The position numbers and the translations under genes are program-made. DNA of 64,000 nucleotides from Ascarosepion bandense (taxonomy: Eukaryota; Mollusca; Cephalopoda; Sepiida; Sepiidae): the NCBI GenBank assembly GCA_037127315.1, contig JBBBDQ010001275.1, forward strand, positions 471,501-535,500. Reading direction: 5' to 3'. Below are positions 1-10,319 of the stretch, piece after piece; the stretch's first letter is position 1, and every line of letters begins with the position of its first letter. Under the pieces are notes generated by a model, which was given only the letters and a program-made list of their open reading frames with translations, did not search any database and was not told where the DNA came from.

Positions 1-857
1 TGATTGTGAGTACAATTTCATCAAAAACAGGGTAAAGACAATATATCCCTAGACATAGATAGAGGTGAGAATAAGAACAATGTACCCCGAGAGATTACTG
101 CTCAGATCAAGAGACACATAAGGAGGACGCAATAGCTAAAATGCAGTGATAATAACAAGAAAAATAAGGATATCAGTCAGAATGTCAAACATTGAAAATT
201 CTTCATCGGAGAAATTCAAATAGAACAGTAAATGAATGAGAAAGAATGAAAAATTGATGAGAAAAAAAGAGAAATGAAAATTTGGGGGGAAAAAAGGAAA
301 AGAAACAAAGAAACAGAGAAATTAAAGTAAATTCAAAAGAGAGACATTGAGAAAAAAAAAAGAAAAAAACTCAAGAGAGATTAAAAAAAAGTGACCCCCC
401 CCACCGCCCCAATGAAAAGAACATCCAAGAAATAATGGAGGGATTCAGAAAGAAATGGAAAATGCATGACAAACTAAAAACTCGTCGACTTTTCATCTTT
501 CTAATATCTGATTCAATTGATTAATTAATTTACTGCATTGCTTAACGGTTATTTCAAAACAGTGTGGAGGGGGTTGTTGGTATGACTTATATGGTAAGAT
601 TGTTCAATTCTTGAGCTGTTGTTATCTCTCTATGTTTATCTTTGTAAACAACTATGTTTAAACCTACGGCAAACAATCACGTACTTGTAAAATCCTATAT
701 TATAGATTACATAATTCAAATAAGATTTGATAGTGCCATCAGATTTTGGGGCTGATTTCAACAAAACTTAATAAAGCAATCGGTTCTTGTGGTAACATGA
801 ACAGCAAAAATAATGGAGACAACACTTATAGATTTAGATTCTTCTTCTGCTATGTGC
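1..857. other. No gene seen; purine-rich tract
   Basis: I see no coding feature or recognisable repeat here. Positions about 230-480 are strongly purine-rich, with long A runs and scattered G. The rest is ordinary AT-rich sequence. Confidence 0.6.
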
Positions 858-1418
858 CCTTTGTCCTTTCAGGATGTAGGTGATCATGGCCTTCCTCATC
901 TCCCTATCCCTGGTGTCTTTTAGCATGCTTTCTCCTGTTACAACACACAGCCCTGTGCTCCACCATCTACCTGCTCAGAACCATGAAGTATGTTACATGC
1001 AGCTTACCCCTGTTTCTTTTACCCTCTATCTGGCCTGTGAGTATCAGATTCTCCAAGCTCTCCTTCCTCATTGCATGTTCCACAAACTTTAGTTGTCTCT
1101 TCCTGATGCCCAATATTAGTTCCTTTTTGTTTCCATCATTTTCAAAACCTCATCATTGTTCACATGCTTGGTTCATGATATCCGCAGTGTCCTTCTGTAG
1201 AACCATATTTCAATTGATCAAAGTTTTTCCTTCATCATTGATGATATTGTCCAGCATTCACTGCCATATTGAAGAACTGACAACACATAGCAATCCAGTA
1301 CTCTCTTCCTTGTTCCTAGCGAAATTGTCCTGTTGCTTAATACTCTTCTCAGCTCATGGAATGCATCCTTGTGCTTTTGGATCTGAGAAATATAAGTGTA
1401 TAGAAACTGATGTGACCA
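858..1418 (-). pseudogene. RTE-like LINE, reverse transcriptase C-terminal fragment
   Basis: On the minus strand broken frames read the C-terminal part of an RTE-like non-LTR retrotransposon polymerase, including RVLDCYVLSVLQYGSECWT and a later stretch matching MRKEGLENLIL in better copies of the window. The plus-strand text near 870 is the complement of the family's 3' end (gcctacgtcctgaagggaca). The best internal reference is the copy at 37.7-38.7 kb. Stops and frame changes show that it is dead. Clade assignment to RTE rests on the general character of the protein; a related clade is possible. Confidence 0.7.
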
Positions 1419-1475
1419 CAAAGTGAGGGATCATTTTATATATTGATTGTAGTATGGAATTGATCCCCCACTTTA
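1419..1475. repeat. 57-bp hairpin repeat (MITE-like)
   Basis: The arms aaagtgagggatca and tgatcccccacttt are inverted copies with one mismatch and a loop of about 29 bases. A second member with the same arms lies at 12557-12612. It sits between two RTE fragments that cover the same LINE region, so it may mark an insertion or a junction. Confidence 0.6.
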
Positions 1476-1486
1476 TATCCATTATA

Positions 1487-1783
1487 CTTCTGTAGAACCA
1501 CATTTCAGTTGCTTCAAGTTTTTCCTTCATCTTTGATGATATTGTCCAGCATTCACTGCCATATTGTAGAACAGACAACACATAGCAATCCAACACTCTC
1601 TTTTTTGTTTCTAGCAAAATTTTCCTGTGTCTTAATACTCTGCTCAGCTTCAGATCTCAGTTCCGCACTTTCCGCATTGCGTTAGAACACTCCTCAAGTA
1701 TGTAAATTTTGTTCTTGCTTGATTTTACTATCCCCAACCTGCAATTGGCATTTTGGGTTACTCCTTTTTGCTGATGACCATGC
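1487..1783 (-). pseudogene. RTE-like LINE fragment, second minus copy
   Basis: The minus strand again reads RVLDCYVLSVLQYGSECWT, so this copy overlaps the LINE region found at 858-1418. It extends further 5' in the element, to the segment whose complement is cattttgggttactcc. That is the same LINE segment that expanded into the minisatellite at 30.5 kb. It is frameshifted and non-functional. Confidence 0.7.
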
Positions 1784-1785
1784 AT

Positions 1786-2020
1786 GAAAAGACAGCTAAA
1801 GATCCTGGGTCATGTGATGAGGAAGGAAGGCTTGGAGAATCTGATACTCACAGGTTAGATAGAGGGAAAGTGAGATCAGGGAAAGCAGTGGATAACATAT
1901 TTGAAGGGCCTGAGCAGGTGGATGGCAGAGCAGGGTTTAGGTAGAGTAACAGGAGAAAGTTTGCAAGGATAGGGAGATGTGGATGGCCATGATTGCCTAC
2001 ATCCTGAAGGGACATGAATG
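1786..2020 (+). pseudogene. RTE-like LINE 3' end, plus orientation
   Basis: The plus strand reads the 3' end of the same LINE: a decayed form of KFLGHVMRKEGLENLIL, followed by the terminal signature gattgcctacatcctgaagggaca. It begins within a few bases of the opposite-strand fragment at 1487-1783, so the two are joined tail to middle in inverted orientation. Indels and stops are present. Confidence 0.7.
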
Positions 2021-3110
2021 TATATGCACTATTTTGTTGGTGTTATTTTTTAATCTCCGAATGAAAAATTTTCATAGTAACCAAATTCTAAATTCAGTAA
2101 AACTCTAAGTGGCTTTGATCCCGTGAATAAAATAGTTTGTCTGCTCTTCACACGTCTTTATATTCTTTTATCAGATTATTCTTACAAGACGTTCATGTTC
2201 ATTTGACAAATTATTCTCTTCTCCAAATATTTATCAGAATGATATCTTGAAAAGCCTTAAAAATGTCTTCTTGGAAAGAATGAGATTTCTTTTCTTTATT
2301 CCACTGATCTGACGTGAATTACAAAAAGCAATCTTCAAACAGTCCATTTACAAGAGCATGAAATATTTTGGGCAGGTACAGTTTGTATTGTAGATATTGG
2401 TGCACAAAATGGAACCACCAAGCAGCGTTTAAGTTCAGAGTCAGTCTTCAGTATTTACATTAAAATTAATACTCTTGAGAAAGGCATGAACCCATCTCTT
2501 ATAACATCTAGCTATGGAGTGAAACAAAAGAGTAAACTAGAGTTCTTAAGTTTTGGGTGACAACAAGTACAAGAGAAAAAATTAAGAAATTCAAACGATG
2601 GAGAAGGCAATGAGTAACTACTCCACCATTTTTCCTATGATGAATTCTCAGACAAAATAACGAAAATTGACAGAATAAAGAAATGCAAACTGTGGAGAGT
2701 CATGAATGCCTATGTTCTAAAGATCATTGGTTGATAAAGTAAAAGACGATCACTCTATTATCTTTCACAAGAAGTCATAGCAGTTGTAAGATCAAGAAAA
2801 GGAAACTGTAGAGAGTCATGATCACCTATGAATAATTCAGATACAGTAAATACAGTAACAATTTAGAAATGAGTGTTTGACATTCTGACTGATAATGGTC
2901 AATCAACAAGCCATATCCAAATCTAGGCCTTTTCTACTTGAGAAAAGAATAGATTCATATCTTCCCCCACCTATGGGCTAAATTGTTTTTCCCACATATC
3001 CTCATAGTCTTAACTTCTTACCTCCTCCTATGTTCATCACAACACTGTCTTGAGTGGTTCTTGGATTTTGTTTTGAATAAAAAACAACAAATAACTTATT
3101 GTAAATATCT
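2021..3110. other. No gene; faint LINE tails
   Basis: Apart from the SINE at 2390-2545 I see only AT-rich sequence. Two short stretches near 2685-2720 and 2795-2835 (aaactgtggagagtcatgaa) resemble eroded RTE 3' tails. Confidence 0.45.
2390..2545 (+). repeat. Degraded tRNA-derived SINE (family A)
   Basis: An eroded copy of the SINE best seen at 60869-61171. The recognisable parts are a degraded A-box region (gtagatattggtgcacaa) and the internal stretch cttgagaaaggcatgaaccc. The 3' half is missing. Confidence 0.5.
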
Positions 3111-3111
3111 A

Positions 3112-3132
3112 AACTTATTTAAAATGGAACTT

Positions 3133-3169
<37 letters not shown>

Positions 3170-3470
3170 CCATTACCTATAGACTCCGAAATGGCTGAAC
3201 TGATTTTCTTGAAATTTTACACAGTTGTACTATAAGCGTCTGCGAGTGTTCTTAGCTAGGTTTTGTGTCGAGGTACCCCCGATAAATATCGAAAATCGAC
3301 AATCGAAAAAATCGGGTTATAGAAGGAGTGGTCCGATTTTAATCAAATTTGATACAGTCATAGACAAAGACATAAGAAATGATATATTCAGAAGTTTCAA
3401 GGTTGCAGTACTTACAATAGTGCAGAAAATGGATAATATATATATAAAAGCTTTCATTACACCTGAGCAA
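3112..3470 (+). repeat. Interspersed repeat with internal (GT)n
   Basis: This stretch is repeated with high identity at 46385-46715. Shared blocks include gactccgaaatggctgaac, taagcgtctgcgagtgttct and ataaatatcgaaaatcga. Both copies carry a (GT)n near the left end (3134-3168 here) and run into a (TA)n tail followed by ataaaag. I see no coding frame or terminal inverted repeats. It looks like a non-autonomous element, and the class is unknown. Confidence 0.65.
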
Positions 3471-3978
3471 CACTGGGCTATACTGCTAGTTTCAGATAAA
3501 AACAAATATTATCAAGTGAAATTCACTTGCTATATCTATCATATAAATAGAGGTCTGATGATTGTTTCTGATGAGAAACTGCCTGTGATCATGTTGTGTT
3601 AATTTCTGTGTCCACACTATATTTACAAAGGCTCTTTTTCTAAGAGTGCTCACTCTTTCCATAGAATTGTTTTAAGTCTAAGATGCTTCTTACAAGATTA
3701 TGCACAGATTTACAGTATAAATTAATAAAAAAAAAATCTCAAAGTTGCAAAGTAGTTTTATTTACAAATTTAATTAGTTGAACAACACTGTTTATGCATC
3801 TTAAGATGTATTTTTGGCCAATAATTAAAAACTGACAATCTTTTCTGTTAATTCACCCAAAATAAAAAGAATTTATATTTACAAAACTCTCCCAAAGCAA
3901 GCCTCTTTTATTGTACTCTGGTTGGGTTGGCCTTTGCAATCACCCGAAATCCATAGATGAGCTATTTCTAAGTATGGG
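3471..3978. other. No feature seen
   Basis: AT-rich sequence with no supported gene or repeat up to the LTR element. The four bases before the LTR (tggg, 3975-3978) are its target duplication. Confidence 0.5.
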
Positions 3979-4180
3979 TGTAATATAACAACCTGGCCCC
4001 ACTCGAGGAAAGGCTGATGCAAGCGGGGGTGTTTTCCGGTCGTTGAAAGGAACGGATGTTGTTTGACCTTATTTCCGGCAGTAGCGGAAATGGCTACAAG
4101 AGGCAGACAGAACAGGTGTCTCTGAGAATTACGTGGGCGTGCGTGGACGAGGCAAAATCCGGAAGTCCCGGTTTGGAGAT

Positions 4181-4188
4181 TATAAAAG
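4181..4188 (+). promoter_or_regulatory. LTR TATA box
   Basis: TATAAAAG lies 202 bases into the LTR; the equivalent in the 3' LTR is at 6508-6515. Transcription would start about 30 bases downstream, near 4210. I find no ATG from there to the splice donor at 4582, which fits a non-coding leader exon. Confidence 0.7.
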
Positions 4189-4347
4189 ACCTCGGCGCAC
4201 GGATTTCAGGGAGAGACAGAGACAGAGGCAGACGAGAGAGCCAGACCAGACCAGAGGAGCAACAGATACGACGACACTCCCCCGTCAACCCCTTAGAGGC
4301 GCGCTCTCTCACTCTCTGTTCCCTAGGCTACACGGTTCATCGTCATT

Positions 4348-4353
4348 AATAAA
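4348..4353 (+). terminator. LTR polyadenylation signal
   Basis: AATAAA is present in both LTRs (here and about 6675). Ending transcripts after the 3' LTR copy would give the R-U5-internal-U3-R structure needed for retrotransposition. Confidence 0.6.
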
Positions 4354-4421
4354 AATATAACATATATTTTTATATATACCCGTGTTGTTCGTTGTTTGTC
4401 GATATATAACAAAAGTCTTTT

Positions 4422-4439
4422 TGGTGCTAGTGACTTGCT
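4422..4439 (+). other. Candidate primer-binding site
   Basis: The sequence tggtgctagtgacttgct starts ten bases after the 5' LTR with TGG, the complement of a tRNA CCA end. The matching tRNA was not identified from memory, so this is a positional candidate only. Confidence 0.4.
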
Positions 4440-4582
4440 GTTTTGAGACAACAAAACAGATAGATACGAGCTGGTTACCACGGCAACGATTGAAAATTCA
4501 ACGGACTTAAAACTACCAGATAGAAAGAAAAAAAGAAGACGAAAATATATAGCAGCCGCGCGACTGTAGACATTCAGCCAAG

Positions 4583-5144
4583 GTAAGTGACTCATTGATT
4601 TGATAGTGTGTGTGTTCTCTGCTCGTGTTTATAATAAGTCCAGTTAGAAAAAAAAAAAAAAAAATGCATACTTTTGCCATTGAGAAATGTGGATTGTTGG
4701 TGTCAAACACATTAAGGGTAGAACGGAGGGGGTACGGGACTATATGCAAAGAATAGTACGCTTAGTGGAGAGCGCATAGGTTAGGGGTTGCGGGAAAAGT
4801 GTTAAAGTTGGCGGGAGGATTGGAGTTGAAATATTTACCTATCTGTAAGTACAAAACATCTGAGTTAATGATTTATTTTTGTTGTTAATATTTTACCATA
4901 TATGTGAAGTGAGTTTACTGGTATGTTGCTTAATTAATCTGACTTTTATTGAGTAAGTGAGATGTAAAATCATGTAAAGGAAGTTTCTTCTACTCTTTAA
5001 AGTGGATAATTGGATTAACTTGTTGATAACAATGTTTTCGTTGGGTTGTGCAGTGTTAGGTTTTTTTTTTTGGAATTCTTTTCAATGACTGTACACTACA
5101 AAATGATTTACATTTCTATGGTTGTGAATTATGCTTTTGTGCAG
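4583..5144 (+). other. Predicted intron inside the LTR element
   Basis: The donor ccaag|gtaagtga at 4582/4583 and the acceptor gcttttgtgcag|g at 5144/5145 both match metazoan consensus closely. The 562-bp interval has no long ORF and includes a poly-A run near 4650. Splicing would join the ATG-free leader to the exon carrying the membrane ORF, as with the spliced env-type messages of some retroelements. This is inferred from sequence only. Confidence 0.6.
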
Positions 5145-5255
5145 GTTCCCATCAATTCAACATCCTCTGTGAATTTTCATTTATGTGACTTGGGAAATAT
5201 CTTTTGAAGATATATTAATTTCTGAAAACTAGTAAATACCTTGGAACAGATAAAT

Positions 5256-5594
5256 ATGGAGAGATTTGGTGAGGGATGTGAGGAACTCCCGAGGAGGTTG
5301 ACGATAGGGGTCATTGCTGGCATGGTCAGCGTAATAATAATCCTTGGAATAATAGCCAGGAAGCGGATTTTTAAGTGTAAAAGAAGCAACAGTGCTTCGG
5401 GAAAGGAAATTGAGTTATCCGTTGTGAATAGTACTCCGGGGTCAACGGGTGTTCAACACTCAAATGTCTCTGCGTTAAACAGAGAGATGTCAACAAATCA
5501 GATATGCTTGGATTCGAATCCAGAGGAAGTAGTTCAGGGAATGGAAAACATTGTACAAACTAAGGAACTACGACTCACGGGTCCATTGTTTTAG
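5256..5594 (+). CDS. Small single-pass membrane protein of the LTR element
   Basis: A 112-residue ORF starts at the ATG at 5256; an in-frame TGA at 5223 blocks extension upstream. After the predicted splice the only earlier ATG (5183) is followed at once by TGA, a one-codon upstream ORF. Residues 1-15 form a short hydrophilic N-terminus. Residues 16-34 (TIGVIAGMVSVIIILGIIA) are a clear membrane segment, followed by a basic stop-transfer-like patch (RKRIFKCKR). Residues 45-112 form a Ser/Asn/Glu-rich tail with no domain I recognise. The basic patch predicts a cytosolic C-terminus. It could be an env remnant reduced to anchor and tail, a captured host exon, or a gene particular to this element. 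The frame is intact in a young element, but function is unknown. Confidence 0.55.
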   Translation: MERFGEGCEELPRRLTIGVIAGMVSVIIILGIIARKRIFKCKRSNSASGKEIELSVVNSTPGSTGVQHSNVSALNREMSTNQICLDSNPEEVVQGMENIVQTKELRLTGPLF

Positions 5595-6304
5595 ACTAAA
5601 TTAATATAGATGAAACCTCTAATCCTCCACAAGTAAATTGCATGCGGATTAACGTTGGAATTAGGGTAATTTTCTTCATTTTCTATTGAACATTTCTCGG
5701 TCAGACTATGAATGACATGTACGGCAGATAATGGCCATTTTTCTGTGTTCAAACATAGTATGTTTGAAATTAAATTAAATTAAATGAAGTTACATGTGTA
5801 ACAATAAACTCGAGCAGAAGCACGCATGGTGTTGGTCAAAGGTCATTTACTCGATGTTAGTTTAGAAACTGGGGCGCGATTACCGCCTATGATCATGTGG
5901 TCGTGCATCGAGGCGTCTACGCTTATGGACAGAGTCGAGAAAGAAAATGAACATTTTTAAGAACTTTGCCCAATTCTGTGAAAATGGATATTAAAAAAAA
6001 AAAAAAAAGGAGGAAAAAAAGAAAGAAAAAAAAAGGAAGAAAAAAGAAAGAAAAAAAAAGAACAATGAAACATCGAGCTGGTAGAACAATTTTCAAGATG
6101 GACACGAACATTGTTGGGTTGCCGATGTAGGCTCCCCTATATATTTTTTTGTTGTTTTTTTGTTTCGGCATGCACATGTTTTGTTGTTTTGGCGTGCACA
6201 TATTTTATACAATTGTCGGGCTTGTGTGGCATGGGGAGGAGAGTGAGGGTGTTGCGCTTAAAATGTTCTTAGGCGAACATTTTGGAAAATGGGTGGGCGA
6301 GGAA
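5595..6304 (+). other. 3' non-coding part of the LTR element
   Basis: There is no supported ORF. An AATAAA lies at 5803-5808. A long A/G tract occupies 5990-6062. Just before the 3' LTR the stretch from about 6286 (ggaaaatgggtgggcgagga) is purine-rich and sits where a polypurine tract for plus-strand priming should be. Confidence 0.5.
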
Positions 6305-6738
6305 TGTAATATAACAACCTGGCCCCACTCAAGGAAAGGCTGATGCAAGCGGGGGTGTTTTCCGGTCGTTGAAAGGAACGGATGTTTGTTTGACCTTATT
6401 TCCGGCAGTAGCGGAAATGGCTACAAGAGGCAGACAGAACAGGTGTCTCTGAGAATTACGTGGGCGTGCGTGGACGAGGCAAAATCCGGAAGTCCCGGTT
6501 TGGAGATTATAAAAGACCTCGGCGCATGGATTTCAGGGAGAGACAGAGACAGAGGCAGACGAGAGAGCCAGACCAGACCAGAGGAGCAACAGATACGACG
6601 ACACTCCCCCGTCAACCCCTTAGAGGCGCGCTCTCTCACTCTCTGTTCCCTAGGCTGCACGGTTCATCGTCATTAATAAAAATATAACATATATTTTTAT
6701 ATATACCCGTGTTGTTCGTTGTTTGTCGATATATAACA
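6305..6738 (+). repeat. 3' LTR
   Basis: A 434-bp copy of the 5' LTR, about 99% identical by eye, ending atataaca and followed by the target duplicate tggg. It carries its own TATAAAAG (6508) and could promote rightward transcription into flanking DNA. Confidence 0.9.
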
Positions 6739-7507
6739 TGGGGACACTATGAGCACTCCCCTGATAAACAAGTCATGTTTTGAAATTGTAAAAAATTCCT
6801 TGTAAGTACCTTGAAAACTTAGAAAACTTTCTTGATTGTTGGTAATTTTGCATTCTGAGGGTTGGATTATTGGCAATGCAAGCTAAACAAATTTTGATTT
6901 AAAATTTATAATTTTAAGAGTGCTAAAAATTTTAAAAAAAACAGACTTTGATTTAAAATTTATAAATTTAGAGGGGTGAAATAATATTTACAGTAAGTAA
7001 CTTTAGATTATTCGGGGAAAATTAACAGAAAATACCAAAAACATATCTTTATTTTATACCGATTGTTTAGCTCAATGGTTAGGGTTCTAATTTTCTGAAT
7101 TAGAGAAAATAAATCTGACAAAAATTGACGGCTTATACTTGTATCTATGTTCTTATAAGAAAACGTTTTTACAAAATCTATAGAATGAGCTGCAGATTTC
7201 ATGACTAGACAGAGTATCAACTTAAAGTTTCTACAGATTGTGGAAAGAAATTTCTAAAGTTTCCTTTTTTGAAATTAATCCAAAGCTAAGATAGGATTTG
7301 CAATAATTTGGAAAACTATGTGTACATGAAGAAAGCTTTTTAAAACGAGACAGATTCCTGGAGGAAATCTAGATTGAAACCTTACAACTCAGCAGAATAA
7401 AATTTGATCTGCAAGACAAAAGAGAATGAAATGATTTGCAAATGAAATACAAATTTTAGACATTTTGTTTACATCTTTGAGATAGGGTATTGTAATTATT
7501 TACATTG
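6739..7507. other. No gene seen
   Basis: AT-rich unique-looking sequence. The stretch near 7065 (tagctcaatggttaggg) looks like a tRNA A box, but no matching B box or cloverleaf follows. Confidence 0.5.
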
Positions 7508-7690
7508 TTTGGACTGTTGTCCTCATCTTGGTTGCCATATTCATGATGTTTCAGTGATTGTACACTCAACCATCTTCAGATGATTGGAATTTCAAACTGA
7601 ACCCTTTATTTTGCTTACCAGTATAGATTGTTCTCATTCCACGAGTCATGCTACTTCCAGATATCTTAGTTGTCTAGAGGAAATCAATTA
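7508..7690 (-). repeat. SINE family B, minus copy (3' two-thirds)
   Basis: The complement of the family's body and tail, from gttgtcctcatcttggttgcc to the internal block attgttctcattccacgag. It faces the plus copy at 7790, giving two SINEs of one family head to head about 100 bp apart. The tail text is the ancestor of the 98-bp satellite at 21.4 kb. Confidence 0.65.
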
Positions 7691-7789
7691 GAAACCTTGT
7701 GCTTGTAATATGAGGTTTGGGAAAAAAATTGGTTACTGAAACATTAGGTTTATAAGTCCCAAAAAGTTCTATGCTAATGTTTCCAAGGA

Positions 7790-8070
7790 CACATGGCCCA
7801 GTGGATAAAAGCGTTGGTTAGATCCAGTGACTTGATCCAAAACGTGAATTCAGTGAACAAAAGTTGAGTTAAATGGAGATGACTACGACATCCAGAAGTG
7901 GCATGACTCATGGAATGAGAACAATTTACCCCAGTGATGGAAATAAAAGGTTCAGTTCAAAATTTCAATCATCTGAAGAAGATTGCAGCATACAATAACC
8001 AAAACATGATGAATGTGGCAATAAAGATGAAAAGAACAGACCAAACATCGTAAATAACATAAATAAATTT
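7790..8070 (+). repeat. SINE family B, full-length copy
   Basis: It starts with the tRNA-like head catggcccagtggataaaag, whose cagtgg matches the pol III A box (TGGCNNAGTGG). The body ends in atgtggcaataaagatgaaa and an A/T-rich tail. It aligns with the complement of 21058-21335. It is tRNA-derived by its A box; the B-box region is eroded. Confidence 0.65.
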
Positions 8071-9446
8071 TACGCAATAAATAAATTAATAAACATATTT
8101 TAGGTTTGATCATGTGGAGAATCATGTAGGAATAAACTGGGTATATTTTGAAACTTTCTCTGCAGAAGAGGTTTTATAGATTTAATCAATGACAAAATAA
8201 AAAAACTTAAGATTTTATTTATGAAATTGTTTGCTTCTCAAAAAAAAAAAAAAAAATGGTTTGCTTCTGAAAAAAACATCAATTCTGTTACATCCATCAA
8301 CAGACACACACACACACATATATTTGAAAATTATTTTCAGATAGAATGTATCTGGGTATTTTTTGTAATTAGATTTGATGAAAGGATATATTTTTCAGTT
8401 GAAAAAGTGGATCTACAAAAAATTAATTAAACTATATTATTTTCTTTTATTTTAATTTAAATGGATATATTTCATGGAAAATATTCTTTTACTTTTCTAC
8501 CAAATTTATTTCTTACAAAATAATTTTTGGTAATTAATAAATATTACTTTTTTAACTTTGAAAGTAAGTGTTTATTTTATGGTAATTTTTACTTTTAAGT
8601 GTATTTTTAAATCAATTTTAACACCTAAATTCAACAATTCAGTAGTAAATGTTGCCATTCGAAAAAAAAAAACAGAACTTAAAAATATTCAGTTCATTTA
8701 TTTTAATGCAAATTTTTGATCAATGTATTTTTCTCTAAAGTGAAAAATCAAACTTCTAAAATTTAAGACATTCATTTTTTTCTAAAAAGCATTTTTTCTT
8801 TCTGCTTTTTCTCTGATCTCAAAGGTGTCTGTTTTTCTTTTGTTTTCCATTTCTGGAGACTACCTTAATTAGGTTCTTAAAATTTACATGTACTTATGAT
8901 GAATATTTAAAAATCTTCTGTTCAGTGGATGATCAATTAAATGTCCCGAGAGTTTTAAGTAAAAGAGACAAGCCGAAAAAGACCCCAAGTTCCTTGAAAT
9001 GTACAAAAAAGGTTGGTGATGCAGTTAAAAAAAAACAAAAAACTGTGTGATAAAAAGAACATGGAAATCAGTTGGGGGGGGGCTTAATGAATGCAGATCT
9101 GTTGAGGTCTCATCTATTTTAGTTAGCCCAACTTCTGTAAGTTTTATGATTTTAAGGACCATTAGGTAAATGAGGAAAACACTTAAATAGGTGAAGGGCT
9201 CGCAAGTTTAGAGGACGATTTAACAATTAAAAAAAAAATCACGAAATCTTTGTAAAGAAGCACTCTTCGTTTTGTTCCAATTTCTTTTGTGATACAAGAA
9301 TTGTATGCTTTTACTTCTTGTTTTTTGGATGATTCTGCAGACTTAATACAAAAATGAAACTGTCAAGAGTGTTTCATGGTAATTTTCAGCAAATTTTCTA
9401 AGAAATGTGCTTTATACAAGTCCACTTACATAGCAATGTAAAATCA

Positions 9447-9447
<1 letters not shown>
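8071..9447. other. No gene seen
   Basis: Very AT-rich sequence with homopolymer A/T runs and a short (CA)n at 8305. No coding frame or repeat is supported. Confidence 0.5.

Positions 9448-9494
<47 letters not shown>
9448..9494. repeat. (TA)n(GT)n microsatellite
   Basis: Alternating TA passes directly into GT for about 47 bases. Confidence 0.9.
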
Positions 9495-9724
9495 AATATT
9501 AATAGAATCCTTTGGGATTTACTTCCAAGCCATTTTTGGAGGGTTTAATGACTAATATGCTCACACACCCTGATTGAGCACTCTGGAAGAATGGTAGACT
9601 TTGAAAAAACAGTAGCTTCTCTAGCATCTACACATTGCTCATTCAGTAATGAATTAGAACACTAACTACTGGCATATATATACATGATATACCACAGGTT
9701 AAAAGTTTGCCTCATTCTACCGAG

Positions 9725-9865
9725 CACACATAGCTAAGAGGTAGAATCGACGACTGATGCCAATTCGGTTGGGTTTCAAACCTGGGTAAAAAGTAATCAG
9801 TTGTCCAACCATACTGATGAGCTGGGATACAGTGAAACAGATCCTTCTGCGGATGACTATATATG
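9725..9865 (+). repeat. SINE family C (tRNA-derived)
   Basis: The tRNA-like head has an A-box-like tagctaagagg and a B-box-like ggtttcaaacc. It is followed by a body (gtccaaccatactgatgagc) shared with the minus copy at 16375-16503. Confidence 0.6.
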
Positions 9866-9944
9866 GGCATACAAGATGACCCAAAAAGTTTGAAGTTAAA
9901 ATGTAGGTTTCAGGCTATATTTATCATATAAACCACCCCTCCCA

Positions 9945-10245
9945 CAATAGTATTTTAAAATGTATTCAATTTATTAAATGAATTCCATAAGCATATAATT
10001 TCTTTTCACTCTAATTCTAATGAAAACATGGTGGGGAGTTATTGTCAATTAACTCCCACTATCTACAATATCTCATAAGTGAGTGCCGTGTTTTAATTTA
10101 GCTATGATGGTCGACTGAATAACTTTTCCCTGCTAACCATCCACTCATACCAGTGTTCTCAAATGCAATCTTTAAAAAACATGCAGAGACACACATCCAT
10201 TTGTGTTTTTGTTCAACCTCATAAAAAAAAAAAAAAAAAAAAAAA
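9945..10245 (+). repeat. Direct repeat, left copy
   Basis: It shares ordered blocks with 10655-10920, including attatttcttttcactc-like text, ttattgtcaattaact, gctaaccatccactc and gtgcttttgttcaac. It ends in a long A run (10217-10244). The two copies bracket a mariner transposase remnant. Confidence 0.6.
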
Positions 10246-10319
10246 GTAGGTGTGGCAGGGATTAGCCTTCAGTCAAAAATCTTTTATACCTGATGTATAT
10301 GTCAGCTCCCTATTTGGCA

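Larger units (their letters stand above)
3979..4411 (+). repeat. 5' LTR
   Basis: A 433-bp long terminal repeat beginning TGT and ending ACA. It contains TATAAAAG at 4181 (U3/R promoter) and AATAAA at 4348. A purine-rich gagacagag tract lies between them. It differs from the 3' LTR by g/a in ctcgagg, one missing t near 4055, c/t near 4200 and a/g near 4330. Open frames across it begin upstream of the TATA box and are probably not translated. Confidence 0.9.
3979..6738 (+). mobile_element. Compact non-autonomous LTR retroelement
   Basis: Two direct repeats of 433 and 434 bp flank 1,893 bp. Both start tgtaatataaca, end atataaca, and are bordered by the same 4 bases tggg (3975-3978 and 6739-6742), as expected for integrase-made target duplications. 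I count three substitutions and one 1-base indel between the LTRs, so the insertion is recent. There is no gag, protease, reverse transcriptase or integrase. The interior holds a possible primer-binding site, a consensus intron, a small membrane ORF and a purine-rich stretch before the 3' LTR. Mobilisation would need enzymes from a relative. The 4-bp duplication fits Ty3/Gypsy, but no pol remains to prove it. Confidence 0.85.

Noticed and set aside
4056..4360. Arg-rich 75-97-residue frames in both LTRs
   Set aside because: They start upstream of the TATA box and at non-ATG codons, so the LTR transcript could not encode them as drawn.
7057..7110. tRNA-like tagctcaatggttaggg
   Set aside because: No B box, anticodon arm or acceptor pairing could be formed.
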